Positions 44,772-53,845 are shown, counted from the stretch's first letter. The stretch is 64,000 nt of DNA from Oricola nitratireducens (GCF_014904745.1 NZ_JACZCS010000014.1:306118-370117), one strand, 5' to 3'. Notes: generated by a model not told the origin, from the sequence alone. A program made the numbers and translations.

Positions 44772-45593
44772 ATGGTGTTACCGCCTCGTCACCGGAAAAA
44801 ACGGGCCTGTTTCCTTCCGCGTCTGTTCGAGCCGCGGGGGACAAACGAACTCATCCGGCTCGGTAGCGATCATGATGGCGGCTACGTCGTTTCCACCGAC
44901 GCCGTCGCCTCGACACGCCATCTCGTGTCGTTCGGCCTGGGAGACAATTGCGATTTCGAATTCGATTTTTCGGCAATCGCGCGGCTGAAAAACCTGACCG
45001 GCTACGACAACACCATCGACGACGAAGCCTTGCGCAAGCAATTTACCGCCGCGCGGCTGAAATCGCTTATCCGGCCCGGCCCGCACCGGAAATTCATCGC
45101 TTATTACAGGCAATACAGGTCTCTGTTCCTTGGTGACCGGCCAGGCTTTTCGCATCTCCGGGAGGAAATCGGCATATCCAGCGGACAGACATCGCCCGAA
45201 ACCGCGGTAACGCGCCTCGACCCGTCGCCGGGCACGGTATTTCTCAAGGTCGATACCGACGGCGGGGAGTATGATTTTCTGGACCAGATCATCGAGTGCA
45301 ACGAACTGCTTTCCGGCGTCGTGATCGTGTTTCACGGGGTGCCGGCGCGGATGCGGGAGATCGAGGTCTTTCTCGGCGCGATGGGAGAGTTCATGACGAT
45401 CGACAACACCACGGCAGACAATGACGCCGATGTGGACGGCGACGGCATCCCGAACGCGATCGAGATTTCGCTGTCGTCGAAAATCCACGCCGAGCCGCAT
45501 ATCCCCATCGCCGGCGCGACGCGGAACTACAACAGGCTGAACGAACCAAACAATCCCGACAAGATCGATTTCGAAATCGTGTATCTGGATTGA
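44772..45593 (+). CDS. FkbM-like methyltransferase-fold protein
   Basis: Protein of 273 aa. Recognisable blocks are LIRLGSDHDGGYVVSTDAV, LVSFGLGDNCDFEFDF (a degenerate SAM motif) and VFLKVDTDGGEYDFLDQI, the place where FkbM proteins have D-x-E-G-x-E. Near the C-terminus, NDADVDGDGIPNAIEISL resembles a calcium-binding Asp loop but probably aligns with the DGIPxxxE strand of related proteins. No Shine-Dalgarno is obvious. Whether it is an active methyltransferase is uncertain. Confidence 0.65.
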   Translation: MVLPPRHRKKRACFLPRLFEPRGTNELIRLGSDHDGGYVVSTDAVASTRHLVSFGLGDNCDFEFDFSAIARLKNLTGYDNTIDDEALRKQFTAARLKSLIRPGPHRKFIAYYRQYRSLFLGDRPGFSHLREEIGISSGQTSPETAVTRLDPSPGTVFLKVDTDGGEYDFLDQIIECNELLSGVVIVFHGVPARMREIEVFLGAMGEFMTIDNTTADNDADVDGDGIPNAIEISLSSKIHAEPHIPIAGATRNYNRLNEPNNPDKIDFEIVYLD

Positions 45594-45620
45594 CGCAACA
45601 AAACGGCAAGCCGAACAGCA

Positions 45621-46775
45621 ATGACCGATCCATCCGCGCACAAGCCCTTCCGGGCGCATGTCTTTTCCGGCGGCGATCCGCGCATGTATCTCAAGCAGGC
45701 GCCGGGAATGTCGGACACGGTCGACGGCGTGCGCTTTTCTTTCGGCATCGACGTCCCCGACGATGCCGATGTGCTGATCCTCTATACACGCGCATCCTAT
45801 TGCGTGCCGACGCGCCTGCCGCGCGAACGCACCGGCTTCGTCGCCGGCGAACCCGACCCGATCCACCGCTACAATCCGGCCTTTCTCAACCAGTTCGGTG
45901 TTGTGCTGACGACCAGCCGGGAACCGCTCGACGTCCCGACGATCCGGGAAAATTTCTGTTCGAAATGGTATGCGGGCATTAATTACGACGAGGAGCCGGA
46001 GCATCCCAACCTGCTCGGGCATGACTATTTCGCCGGGCTGGAGCCGCCGGAAAAGACCGGCGATCGGATCTCCATCGTCACCAGCCGGAAGGCCCACACG
46101 CCCTATCACCGCAAGCGGCTGGAATTCATCGAGTTCCTGAAGGAGCGCATACCGGACCACATCGAGCTTTTCGGCACCGGCCACCGCTATGTCGGCGACA
46201 AGCGCGAGGCGCTGGAACCCTACAAGTATCACCTGGCGCTGGAAAACGGCGACGACGACTTCGCCTGGACCGAGAAACTGTCGGATCCCCTGCTCTGCTG
46301 GGCATTTCCGTTCTATTCGGGCTGCGGCAATGTCGGCGACGAATTGCCCGCCGGCTGCCACATGCCGCTCGATCTCGACGATTTCGATGCGGCCCTGCAA
46401 CAGATGATGCAGGCCGTCGACACGGGCCGCTACGAAAAGGCGCTCGCCGACATCGCCGAGGCGCGGCGGCGCATCCTGGGCTACTACAATACGATGAGCA
46501 TGTTCGCCCGCGTCGCGCGGATGCTTTACGAAGCGGCGCCGGATGCGAAACCGGGAGCGCGCGAAAGACTGATCTATTCGGAACGCTCCTTCGTGCCGAA
46601 GGGAGATTACCGCGGCAGCCGCGTTCAGGCCGTGCTCCGGCGCGCGGCAGTCTCGATCGATCCACGGTTCGACCTGCGGCTGGCGCGGCTGAAAGAGGAA
46701 AAGACGGCAAGAAAGCAGCGCCGCACCCGGGAACGGCGTATCCGGGAAGGATTGATCAAGCCGCCGCGGGAATAA
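45621..46775 (+). CDS. glycosyltransferase family 10 (fucosyltransferase-like)
   Basis: Protein of 384 aa. The C-terminal half carries the GT10 donor-binding block: SIVTSRKAHTPYHRKRLEFI, HIELFGTGHRYVGDKREALE, YKYHLALENGDDDFAWTEKL and FPFYSGCGNVGDELP. GT10 enzymes transfer L-fucose from GDP-fucose. The Gmd and Fcl genes that make GDP-fucose lie directly downstream, which supports the assignment. A basic, Arg/Lys-rich tail may associate with the inner membrane. The acceptor is presumably an LPS or capsule residue. Confidence 0.85.
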   Translation: MTDPSAHKPFRAHVFSGGDPRMYLKQAPGMSDTVDGVRFSFGIDVPDDADVLILYTRASYCVPTRLPRERTGFVAGEPDPIHRYNPAFLNQFGVVLTTSREPLDVPTIRENFCSKWYAGINYDEEPEHPNLLGHDYFAGLEPPEKTGDRISIVTSRKAHTPYHRKRLEFIEFLKERIPDHIELFGTGHRYVGDKREALEPYKYHLALENGDDDFAWTEKLSDPLLCWAFPFYSGCGNVGDELPAGCHMPLDLDDFDAALQQMMQAVDTGRYEKALADIAEARRRILGYYNTMSMFARVARMLYEAAPDAKPGARERLIYSERSFVPKGDYRGSRVQAVLRRAAVSIDPRFDLRLARLKEEKTARKQRRTRERRIREGLIKPPRE

Positions 46776-46788
46776 GCAGCGCCGCGTG

Positions 46789-46817
46789 TTGACCCTGACG
46801 GAATGCTTGGCCTATGG
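46789..46817 (+). promoter_or_regulatory. sigma-70-like promoter for gmd-fcl
   Basis: TTGACC (46789-46794), 17-bp spacer, CTATGG (46812-46817), 35 bp before the gmd start and just after the GT10 gene stop. This suggests gmd-fcl can be transcribed separately. Confidence 0.5.
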
Positions 46818-46851
46818 CACATGCTCAGTCATCAAGTGAACGGAGAGCCGC

Positions 46852-47904
46852 TTGGCCACGGAAAAAAAGAGAGCGCTCATCACCGGCGTGACCGGGCAGG
46901 ACGGAGCCTATCTGTCGGAGTTGCTGCTGAAAAAAGGCTACGAGGTTCACGGCGTCAAACGCCGCACGTCGCTGTTCAACACCGGCAGAATCGACTACCT
47001 GATCGATGGCGAGGCGGGCCACAGCGGCCGCTATATCCTGCATCACGGCGACATGACGGATTCGTCGAGCCTGCTGCGCATCCTGCAGGACGTGCAGCCG
47101 GACGAGATCTACAATCTGGCGGCACAGAGCCATGTGGCCGTGTCGTTCGAGGAGCCGGAATACACCGCCAACTCCGACGCGCTGGGCGCGCTGCGGCTGC
47201 TGGAGGCAATCCGCATTCTCAAGCTCGAGAAGAAGAGCCGTTTCTACCAGGCCTCGACCTCGGAGCTTTACGGGCTGGTGCAGGAGACGCCGCAGACCGA
47301 AACGACGCCATTCCATCCACGCAGCCCCTACGGCGTCGCAAAGCTCTATGCCTACTGGATCACGGTCAACTACCGCGAGGCCTATGGCCTCTATGCCTGC
47401 AACGGCATCCTGTTCAACCACGAGTCGCCGCTGCGCGGCGAGACCTTCGTGACGCGCAAGATCACGCGCAGTCTGACACGCATCAAGGTCGGGCTCGAGG
47501 AATGCCTGCATCTCGGCAATCTCGATGCACTACGCGACTGGGGCCACGCGCGCGACTATGTCGAAATGATGTGGCTGATGCTGCAGCAGGAGCAGCCGGA
47601 GGATTTCGTCATTGCAACCGGCCAGCAATATTCTGTGCGCGATTTCGTCGACGCTGCGGCGCGCGAACTGGGCATGCACCTCACCTGGCAGGGCGAAGGC
47701 GTCGAGGAAAAGGCGGTCGACGAGAAAGGCCGCACGATCGTCGCGGTGAACCCGCGCTATTTCCGCCCTGCGGAGGTCGAGACGCTGCTCGGCGACGCTT
47801 CCAAGGCGCGCGAGAAGCTCGGCTGGCAACCGAAAGTCCCGTTCGGGGACCTCGTGCGCGAGATGGTCGCGGCCGATCTTAAGGATGCCAAACGTCATGC
47901 CTGA
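46852..47904 (+). CDS. gmd: GDP-mannose 4,6-dehydratase
   Basis: Converts GDP-D-mannose to GDP-4-keto-6-deoxymannose using NADP. The 350 residues contain the Rossmann start [31 protein letters not shown], the catalytic [11 protein letters not shown], and [12 protein letters not shown] with the YxxxK pair; [26 protein letters not shown] is the family tail. The start is a TTG at 46852, decided by CGGAGAG 4 bp upstream and by the conserved N-terminal length. The downstream fcl gene overlaps its stop. Confidence 0.97.
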   Translation: MATEKKRALITGVTGQDGAYLSELLLKKGYEVHGVKRRTSLFNTGRIDYLIDGEAGHSGRYILHHGDMTDSSSLLRILQDVQPDEIYNLAAQSHVAVSFEEPEYTANSDALGALRLLEAIRILKLEKKSRFYQASTSELYGLVQETPQTETTPFHPRSPYGVAKLYAYWITVNYREAYGLYACNGILFNHESPLRGETFVTRKITRSLTRIKVGLEECLHLGNLDALRDWGHARDYVEMMWLMLQQEQPEDFVIATGQQYSVRDFVDAAARELGMHLTWQGEGVEEKAVDEKGRTIVAVNPRYFRPAEVETLLGDASKAREKLGWQPKVPFGDLVREMVAADLKDAKRHA

Positions 47905-48844
47905 TCCTGCCTATTCGCTCGGTGGAAAGCGGGTCTTCGTCGCCGGGCATCGCGGCATGGTCGGCTCGGCGCTGATGCGCCGCCTGGAAGGCGAGAACTG
48001 CTCGCTGCTCGCCGCCGGACGCCGGGAGCTCGATCTGCTGTCGCAACAGGCGGTTGCCGAGTGGTTTGCCCGCGAAAAACCCGACGCGGTATTTCTCGCC
48101 GCCGCGAAAGTCGGCGGCATCCTCGCCAATCGCGACCAGCCGGCCTCGTTTCTGTACGAAAACCTGATGATCGAGGCGAACATCATCCATGCCGCGCACG
48201 AGGCGGGCGTGGAGAAACTGGTATTCCTCGGTTCGTCCTGCATCTATCCGAAATTCGCCGACCAGCCGATCACCGAAGACGCCCTCCTGACCGGGCCGCT
48301 CGAGTCGACAAACGAATGGTACGCGGTCGCCAAGATCGCCGGCATCAAGCTGTGCCAGGCGTACCGGCGGCAATATGGCGACGACTTCATTTCCGCCATG
48401 CCGACCAACCTTTACGGACCCGGCGACAACTACGACCTGAAGACAAGCCATGTCCTGCCGGCGCTGATCCGCAAGGTCCACGACGCCAAGATGGCCGGCG
48501 CCGCCTCGATCGAAATCTGGGGCACCGGTACGCCGATGCGCGAGTTCATGCATGTCGACGACTGTGCCGACGCGCTCGTCTTCCTGATGAAAAACTACTC
48601 CGACGAAGGCCACGTCAATGTCGGGACGGGAAGCGATCTCGCCATTCTGGATCTGGCGAAACTGGTCTGCGCCGTCATCGGTTACGATGGCGAGATCCGG
48701 CTCGACACCTCGAAACCCGACGGCACGCCGCGCAAGCTGATGTCGAGCGACAAGCTGCGATCACTCGGCTGGGAGCCGTCCATCACGCTGGAGGACGGGA
48801 TCACACGGGTCTACCGGGATTTCCTGCGCGAACACACCTGCTAG
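47897..48844 (+). CDS. fcl: GDP-L-fucose synthase
   Basis: Epimerase-reductase that turns GDP-4-keto-6-deoxymannose into GDP-L-fucose with NADPH. The 315 residues show [20 protein letters not shown] at the start, [35 protein letters not shown], and [18 protein letters not shown] with the catalytic Yxxx[19 protein letters not shown] follows. The ATG at 47897 overlaps the gmd stop by 8 bp; an in-frame ATG at 47885 is possible. Its stop shares the tetranucleotide CTAG with the stop of the convergent gene. Confidence 0.97.
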   Translation: MPDPAYSLGGKRVFVAGHRGMVGSALMRRLEGENCSLLAAGRRELDLLSQQAVAEWFAREKPDAVFLAAAKVGGILANRDQPASFLYENLMIEANIIHAAHEAGVEKLVFLGSSCIYPKFADQPITEDALLTGPLESTNEWYAVAKIAGIKLCQAYRRQYGDDFISAMPTNLYGPGDNYDLKTSHVLPALIRKVHDAKMAGAASIEIWGTGTPMREFMHVDDCADALVFLMKNYSDEGHVNVGTGSDLAILDLAKLVCAVIGYDGEIRLDTSKPDGTPRKLMSSDKLRSLGWEPSITLEDGITRVYRDFLREHTC

Positions 48845-49410
48845 GCAGTCGCCTCGAGGTTGAGCGAAACCAGCGTGCCGTTTTCCTTGTCCATATGCGG
48901 CAGGTAGGCCTGGCTGTAGTCGTCGACATCGGCGTGATCGGTGGTGCGCCAGTCCCAGCGGGCGACGGAGGAAAACCCGGCGTCCAGAAGCGCTTGCGTC
49001 AGCGTTTTCTCGTCGAAGACGATCTTGTGGAAGTCGTATTCGTCGCGCTGGCCGCCTATCAACAGCCCGGTGATCATCGGCAGATCGACCTTGCCTTCGC
49101 AATAGAGTTTCGCGCAGGCACCATAGTCGGGAACCGCCAGCCGCAGCGTGCCGCCGGCGCGCAGGACGCGGCGCCATTCGCGCAGCACATCCATGTATTC
49201 CCCACGGCCGAAGTGCTCCAGCACATGACAGGCATAGATGTGGCCCGCCGCACCATCCGGGATGAAGTCCAGCTTTTCGACCGGGCCGACATGGTCCACA
49301 TGGTCGTAGGCCAGGGCATCGACATGGTAATAGCCGGGAAAATGCTTCACGCCGCATCCCAGATGCAGTTTCTCGAACGAATTCGCTGACGGATCGGTGG
49401 ATGACGGCAC
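48841..49410 (-). CDS. SAM-dependent methyltransferase domain protein
   Basis: Protein of 189 aa starting at a GTG with AGGAG 7 bp upstream. The shortened SAM fold begins [18 protein letters not shown], then [40 protein letters not shown], typical of methyltransferases in glycan clusters. The C-terminus reads [22 protein letters not shown]. The acceptor is unknown but probably a sugar of the same surface glycan. It is convergent with fcl, the two stop codons overlapping in CTAG. Confidence 0.85.
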   Translation of the reverse strand: MPSSTDPSANSFEKLHLGCGVKHFPGYYHVDALAYDHVDHVGPVEKLDFIPDGAAGHIYACHVLEHFGRGEYMDVLREWRRVLRAGGTLRLAVPDYGACAKLYCEGKVDLPMITGLLIGGQRDEYDFHKIVFDEKTLTQALLDAGFSSVARWDWRTTDHADVDDYSQAYLPHMDKENGTLVSLNLEATA

Positions 49411-49493
49411 GATCGGGCTCCTGTTGGACTGCCGTTTGCGTAGGCAGGCGGCGACGCAACGTCAAGCCCGGAGAAGCGGACAGACCGGACGGG

Positions 49494-51029
49494 CTACGCG
49501 CCGTCCTTGCCGGCCAGGTAGAAATCGATGCGCTCGACGGGCTTTCCGCCCGGCCCCTTGCGCACGACGCTGGACAGGTACCGGCCGTCGACACCCAACA
49601 GTCCGTAGGTGGCCGCGCGGTCGCTGCCGATCCGGTTACGAGAGACGAACAGCACCGGCCAGTCGACGTCGTTCGGACCGGGCACGTCCATGAAGGTGAA
49701 ATGGTGGTAGCCCGCCGCGGGCAGCACGGCGATGTCATGGCCGTGAAAACGGGCGCTCGTTTCAAGCAGCGCGACCATGATGTAGTCGATCGCATAGACA
49801 CTCGTAGCGCCGGTCTTTTCCACTTCCGCCGCCATCTCGTCGGTCACGTCCGCCCACCCCGCCATGTCGTCGGTCGGCAGTTTTCCGGGAACGGGGATCG
49901 GCGCAAAGGCCGCCTGGGCGAAGATGACGCCGACAAGCAGAAGCGCAAGCGGCGCATGCCAGCGGCGCGTCCACAACCAGACCGACCGGGCCCATGCAGC
50001 GGCAGGCTTCCATGTGACGGCAGCCCATGCGCCGAGCAGCGCCAGCTGGCCGATCAGCGGCAGCGTCCAGTTACCCTGCACGCGCGAATGCATGGCGTGA
50101 AAGGCGAAATAGACGATCGCCGGCGCGGCGGTGAGCACGAGAAGGCCGACCGCCGGATCGCTTCGCCTGCCACGGTTGCGGACAAACAGCACGCATCCGG
50201 CGACCGCAAACAGGAACAGCCCTGGCCACAGCAGCGCGGCCTGCGTGGCGATATATTCGGGGAAATACCGAGCAAAGCGCGCAAGGCTCGGCGTGGCCTC
50301 CGTCGACCGCCCCAGCTGGAACTGCAGCGAGGCAAAATCGTGGCCGATATTCCATTGCACCACCGGCCAGAACAGGACGAGCGCCAGGATGCCGCCTGCG
50401 TAGAGCTGCCAGGAGCGCAACCAGGCCCGGGTCCCGCGATAGGCCAGAAGCCAGAGCACGATCCCGGCACCGAGAAAAAAGCCGGTATATTTGGAATCGA
50501 GCCCGAGGCCAGCGAACAGACCGAAAGCGAGCCACCAGTTGGCGTTTGCGCTGCGGTGCAGTTCCGCCGCCGCCCAGACCGCCAGTATCCAGAACATCAT
50601 CGACGGGGCGTCCGGCGTGACGATGAGCAGCCCGACCGCCCCGCCGGCCGACAGGGCGAACCACAGCGTTGCGAGCGCGGCGATCGTCCGGTCCGCAAAG
50701 AGCGCGACGCCGGTGCGCCAGACAGCCAGCGCGCAGACGATCGTGGCCAGGATCGTCACCACGCGGGAGGCGAAGGCGGATTCGCCGAATACGAACTGGC
50801 CCGCCTTTATGAACCAGACGACGCCCGGGGGATGGTCGTAATAGCCGGCCTGCAGCGGATGGAACGCCCACAGCGTATAATAGGCCTCGTCACCGACGAG
50901 ATCGGTTCCCCATCCGACAGCCAGCTTGGCCGCGACAAGGACCGCGACCACGACGGCGACCGCCCACGGGGACGTCCAGAGGATGTCCCGGCCAACGACA
51001 GGTTTCATGTGGGCTTCGGTTTCGTTCAT
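49494..51029 (-). CDS. GT39-type membrane glycosyltransferase
   Basis: Polytopic inner-membrane protein of 511 aa with about ten to twelve hydrophobic segments. The first periplasmic loop has the GT39/ArnT-like motif TDLVGDEAYYTLWAFHPLQ followed by AGYYDHPPGVVWFIKAGQF, whose acidic residues are catalytic in the family. Such enzymes move a sugar from a polyprenyl phosphate donor to LPS or protein on the periplasmic side. A C-terminal soluble domain follows near residue 400. It lies between the fucose block and lrp, transcribed opposite to the block. Confidence 0.9.
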   Translation of the reverse strand: MNETEAHMKPVVGRDILWTSPWAVAVVVAVLVAAKLAVGWGTDLVGDEAYYTLWAFHPLQAGYYDHPPGVVWFIKAGQFVFGESAFASRVVTILATIVCALAVWRTGVALFADRTIAALATLWFALSAGGAVGLLIVTPDAPSMMFWILAVWAAAELHRSANANWWLAFGLFAGLGLDSKYTGFFLGAGIVLWLLAYRGTRAWLRSWQLYAGGILALVLFWPVVQWNIGHDFASLQFQLGRSTEATPSLARFARYFPEYIATQAALLWPGLFLFAVAGCVLFVRNRGRRSDPAVGLLVLTAAPAIVYFAFHAMHSRVQGNWTLPLIGQLALLGAWAAVTWKPAAAWARSVWLWTRRWHAPLALLLVGVIFAQAAFAPIPVPGKLPTDDMAGWADVTDEMAAEVEKTGATSVYAIDYIMVALLETSARFHGHDIAVLPAAGYHHFTFMDVPGPNDVDWPVLFVSRNRIGSDRAATYGLLGVDGRYLSSVVRKGPGGKPVERIDFYLAGKDGA

Positions 51030-51054
51030 CGCCTAAAGGTACACGGTCCCGCGC

Positions 51055-51525
51055 TTACAACGCGACCAGCCCCTCGTCCTTGACCTTCCGGATCGTCAGA
51101 GCCGAGCGAACGGTGTCGACATTGTCCGTCGACGTCAGTTCCTCCAGCACGAAGGTTTGGAATGTCTTGAAGTCGGGCGCGACGCAATGGAGCAGAAAAT
51201 CGCTCTCGCCGGAGAGCATCCAGGCCTCGCGCACCAGCGGCCAGTGATCGGTAAGCGCGGCGAAGGCCTTGAGGTCGGCGTCCGACTGGTGATGCAGGCC
51301 GATGAAACAGAAGGCGACGATCTCCTGGCCGAGCTTGCCGGCGTCGAGGACCGCGCGGTAGCCGGCGATGATCCCCGCCTCCTCGAGGCGGCGGACGCGG
51401 CGCAGGCAGGGCGGCGCGGAAATGCCGACCCGGCTGGCCAGTTCGACATTGGTCATTCGACCGTCCTCCTGCAGTTCGCGCAGGATCGCAAGATCGATGG
51501 AATCGAGTTCGACGGCGTCTTTCAT
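51055..51525 (-). CDS. lrp: Lrp/AsnC family transcriptional regulator
   Basis: Global-type regulator of 156 aa. The N-terminal helix-turn-helix is LAILRELQEDGRMTNVELASRVGISAPPCLRRVRRLEEAG, and the C-terminal RAM domain includes AWMLSGESDFLLHCVAPDFKTFQTFV. It starts at the ATG at 51525 (a TTG two codons earlier is in frame); the Shine-Dalgarno is weak. The family senses amino acids, often leucine. It is divergent from trxB; in rhizobia lrp, trxB and lsrB are neighbours, which supports the name. Confidence 0.9.
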   Translation of the reverse strand: MKDAVELDSIDLAILRELQEDGRMTNVELASRVGISAPPCLRRVRRLEEAGIIAGYRAVLDAGKLGQEIVAFCFIGLHHQSDADLKAFAALTDHWPLVREAWMLSGESDFLLHCVAPDFKTFQTFVLEELTSTDNVDTVRSALTIRKVKDEGLVAL

Positions 51526-51708
51526 GACCAAGGATTATTGCGTGGGCTTCGCAGCCGCAACAAAATTGACGCAAGCAGATGCGAAAGTCCCCACTCGGTA
51601 GTGGGCATCGCCGCCGCGCACTTGCGCCCGTACAGGCGTAACACTTAGATAACGGCCAACGCATCATGGGTGCGGCGCATCCGCGTCCGCATGCAAAAGA
51701 GGTCCGAA
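51526..51708. promoter_or_regulatory. lrp/trxB divergent promoter region
   Basis: A 183-bp gap with a short hairpin CCCACT-CGGT-AGTGGG (51590-51605) and AT-rich stretches near lrp (ATAATCC, AACAAAATTGACG) that could serve as Lrp or promoter elements. No gene was recognised. Control of trxB by the downstream LsrB regulator, known in relatives, would act here. Confidence 0.35.
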
Positions 51709-52686
51709 ATGAGCACCACCAAACACAGTCCGGTCCTGATCATCGGCTCCGGCCCGGCCGGCTACACCGCCGCGATCTACGCCGCGCGCGCCATGCTGAA
51801 ACCCGTCCTCGTCGCCGGGATGGAACAGGGCGGCCAGCTGATGATCACCACCGAGGTCGAAAACTATCCCGGCTATGCCGAACCGGTCATGGGCCCGTGG
51901 ATGATGGAACAGATGCTGGAACAGGCGAAAAACGTCGGCACCGAGGTCATCAACGACGTCATCACGGAGGTCGATACCGACGTGCGCCCGTTCAGGGCGG
52001 TCGGCGACAGCGGCGCGGTCTATACCGCCGACGCGCTTGTCATCGCCACCGGCGCCAAGGCGAAGTGGCTCGGGATCGAGAGCGAACAGACCTATATGGG
52101 CTACGGCGTCTCGGCCTGCGCGACCTGCGACGGCTTCTTCTATCGCGGCAAGGACGTGATCGTCGTCGGCGGCGGCAACTCGGCCGTCGAGGAAGCACTC
52201 TACCTCGCCAACCTCGCCAAGACCGTGACGCTGGTGCACCGGCGCGACGAGCTGCGCTCGGAGAAGATCCTGCAGGAGCGCCTGTTCGCCAAGGACAACA
52301 TCCACTGCATGTGGGATACGGTGATCGACGAGATCACCGGCGCGAAGGACAATCCGGCGCTTCCGGCGGCGGTCACCGGCGTGAAGCTCAAGAACGTCAA
52401 GAGCGGCGCAGTCACCGAGATGCCGATCGATGGCGTTTTCGTCGCCATCGGCCATGCGCCGGCGGTGTCGCTGTTCGAAGGCAAGCTGAAGCAGAAGCCG
52501 AACGGCTATCTGTGGACGGCGCCGGATTCCACCGCGACCAACATTCCGGGCGTCTTTGCCGCCGGAGACGTCACCGACGACATCTACCGCCAGGCCGTCA
52601 CGGCAGCCGGCATGGGTTGCATGGCGGCGCTGGAAGTCGAAAAATACCTCGCCGCGCAGGAATCGGAGCTACAGGCCGCCGAATAA
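51709..52686 (+). CDS. trxB: thioredoxin-disulfide reductase
   Basis: FAD- and NADPH-dependent reductase that keeps thioredoxin reduced, 325 aa. It contains the FAD site LIIGSGPAGYTAAIYAARA, the redox pair C137-A-T-C140 in SACATCDGFFY, the NADPH loop VVGGGNSAVEEALYLA and the C-terminal FAAGDVTDDIYRQAVTAAG. The ATG at 51709 is chosen because GAGGTC lies 4 bp upstream. It is followed by lsrB after 27 bp on the same strand, so they are co-transcribed or closely linked. Confidence 0.98.
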   Translation: MSTTKHSPVLIIGSGPAGYTAAIYAARAMLKPVLVAGMEQGGQLMITTEVENYPGYAEPVMGPWMMEQMLEQAKNVGTEVINDVITEVDTDVRPFRAVGDSGAVYTADALVIATGAKAKWLGIESEQTYMGYGVSACATCDGFFYRGKDVIVVGGGNSAVEEALYLANLAKTVTLVHRRDELRSEKILQERLFAKDNIHCMWDTVIDEITGAKDNPALPAAVTGVKLKNVKSGAVTEMPIDGVFVAIGHAPAVSLFEGKLKQKPNGYLWTAPDSTATNIPGVFAAGDVTDDIYRQAVTAAGMGCMAALEVEKYLAAQESELQAAE

Positions 52687-52713
52687 ACGGCCGTCGAGGG
52701 GGAGAACCGGCCA

Positions 52714-53610
52714 ATGCCGCTTGATTGGGACAAACTGCGTGTATTTCACGCCGCAGCCGAGGCCGGGTCATTCACCCATGCCGGCGAGACGCTGCACATG
52801 TCGCAGTCGGCGGTCAGCCGGCAGGTCTCGGCGCTGGAACACGAAGTCGGCGTCGCGCTGTTCAACCGGCATGCGCGCGGCCTGGTGCTGACCGAACAGG
52901 GTGAAACACTGTTTCGCACCGCTAATGACGTCTTCGTCAAGCTGGAGACGGTGCGCGCGCAACTGTCGGAATCGACCGAGCGCCCGTCCGGACAATTGCG
53001 CGTGACGACGACCGTCGGCCTCGGCTCCGGCTGGCTGACCTATCGCGTACAGGATTTCCTGGAACTCTATCCAGACGTGCAACTGCACCTGATGCTGTCG
53101 AACGAGGAACTCGATCTCAACATGCGCCAGGCGGACTGCGCGATCCGGCTGCGCGCGCCGCAGCAGCCCGACCTGATCCAGCGCAAGCTGTTCACCGTCC
53201 ATTTCCATGTCTACGCCTCGCCCGCCTATCTCAACAAATACGGCCGGCCGGAAAAGCCGGAGGATCTCGACAATCACCGGATCATCGGATTCGGCGAGCC
53301 GGCGCCCGCCTATCTGATGGAAATGCGCTCCTTCCTGACGCTCGGACGCCCTGAAGGCGAGCCGCGTACGCCGGTCCTGGAGATCAATTCGATCATGTCG
53401 ATCAAGCGCGCGGTGCAGCGCGGGATCGGCATCGCGATGCTTCCAGACTATGCCGTGGAGCCCGACGCCGGGCTGGTTCAGCTGCTCGGCAAGGTCGCAT
53501 TGCCGTCCTTCGACACCTATTTCGTCTATCCGGAGGCACTCAGAAACAGCGCAAAACTCCAGGCTTTCCGGGATTTTCTGATCTCGAAGGCGCGCAGCTG
53601 GGAATATTGA
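52714..53610 (+). CDS. lsrB: LysR family regulator, LsrB/VtlR type
   Basis: Regulator of 298 aa. The N-terminus DWDKLRVFHAAAEAGSFTHA with LHMSQSAVSRQVSALE is the LysR helix-turn-helix and matches the rhizobial LsrB/VtlR group, as does the trxB neighbour. The effector domain (residues 95-290) includes NEELDLNMRQADCAIRL and IGIAMLPDYAVEP. Only one cysteine (about residue 142) is present. LsrB/VtlR proteins control oxidative-stress, LPS and sRNA genes; the sRNA gene just downstream is a probable target. The role is assigned from relatives. Confidence 0.88.
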   Translation: MPLDWDKLRVFHAAAEAGSFTHAGETLHMSQSAVSRQVSALEHEVGVALFNRHARGLVLTEQGETLFRTANDVFVKLETVRAQLSESTERPSGQLRVTTTVGLGSGWLTYRVQDFLELYPDVQLHLMLSNEELDLNMRQADCAIRLRAPQQPDLIQRKLFTVHFHVYASPAYLNKYGRPEKPEDLDNHRIIGFGEPAPAYLMEMRSFLTLGRPEGEPRTPVLEINSIMSIKRAVQRGIGIAMLPDYAVEPDAGLVQLLGKVALPSFDTYFVYPEALRNSAKLQAFRDFLISKARSWEY

Positions 53611-53713
53611 TTTCCGGCAATCCGGCGCATTGCGTTTCAGTCATGCGTTTTTTGCATGGGTGCAATGCACAATAATCAATTGAAATTTAACCGGACGGTC
53701 AGCATATTCCAAT

Positions 53714-53845
53714 CATCAAGAACGCGCCGCATCCTCCTCCCGCGGCAAAGTTCGAGATTTTGAATGTGAAGGCTATCCTCCTCCCAGCCTTCCCATGACA
53801 GAGACCGGGCCGCTATCCTCCTCCCAGCGCGCCCGGTCTTTTTTT
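53714..53845 (+). ncRNA. nfeR1: anti-Shine-Dalgarno trans-sRNA, NfeR1/alpha-r14-like
   Basis: About 130 nt with three hairpins, each presenting the same 11-nt loop ATCCTCCTCCC: GCCGC/GCGGC (53726-53746), GAAGGCT/AGCCTTC (53768-53792) and the terminator stem GACCGGGC/GCCCGGTC (53803-53838, inner CGCT/AGCG) followed by seven T. The loops are complementary to Shine-Dalgarno sequences. Three identical unpaired anti-SD motifs and the lsrB neighbourhood match my recollection of S. meliloti NfeR1; AbcR and 'cuckoo' (CcsR) RNAs are related alternatives. A CATATT -10-like element (53703-53708) sets the start only approximately. It would repress translation of several mRNAs, probably transporters. Confidence 0.82.

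Noticed and set aside
45411..45470. Thrombospondin-type calcium repeat in the FkbM-like protein
   Set aside because: Only one Asp-rich loop is present, and it fits the DGIPxxxE strand of related proteins; kept only as a query.
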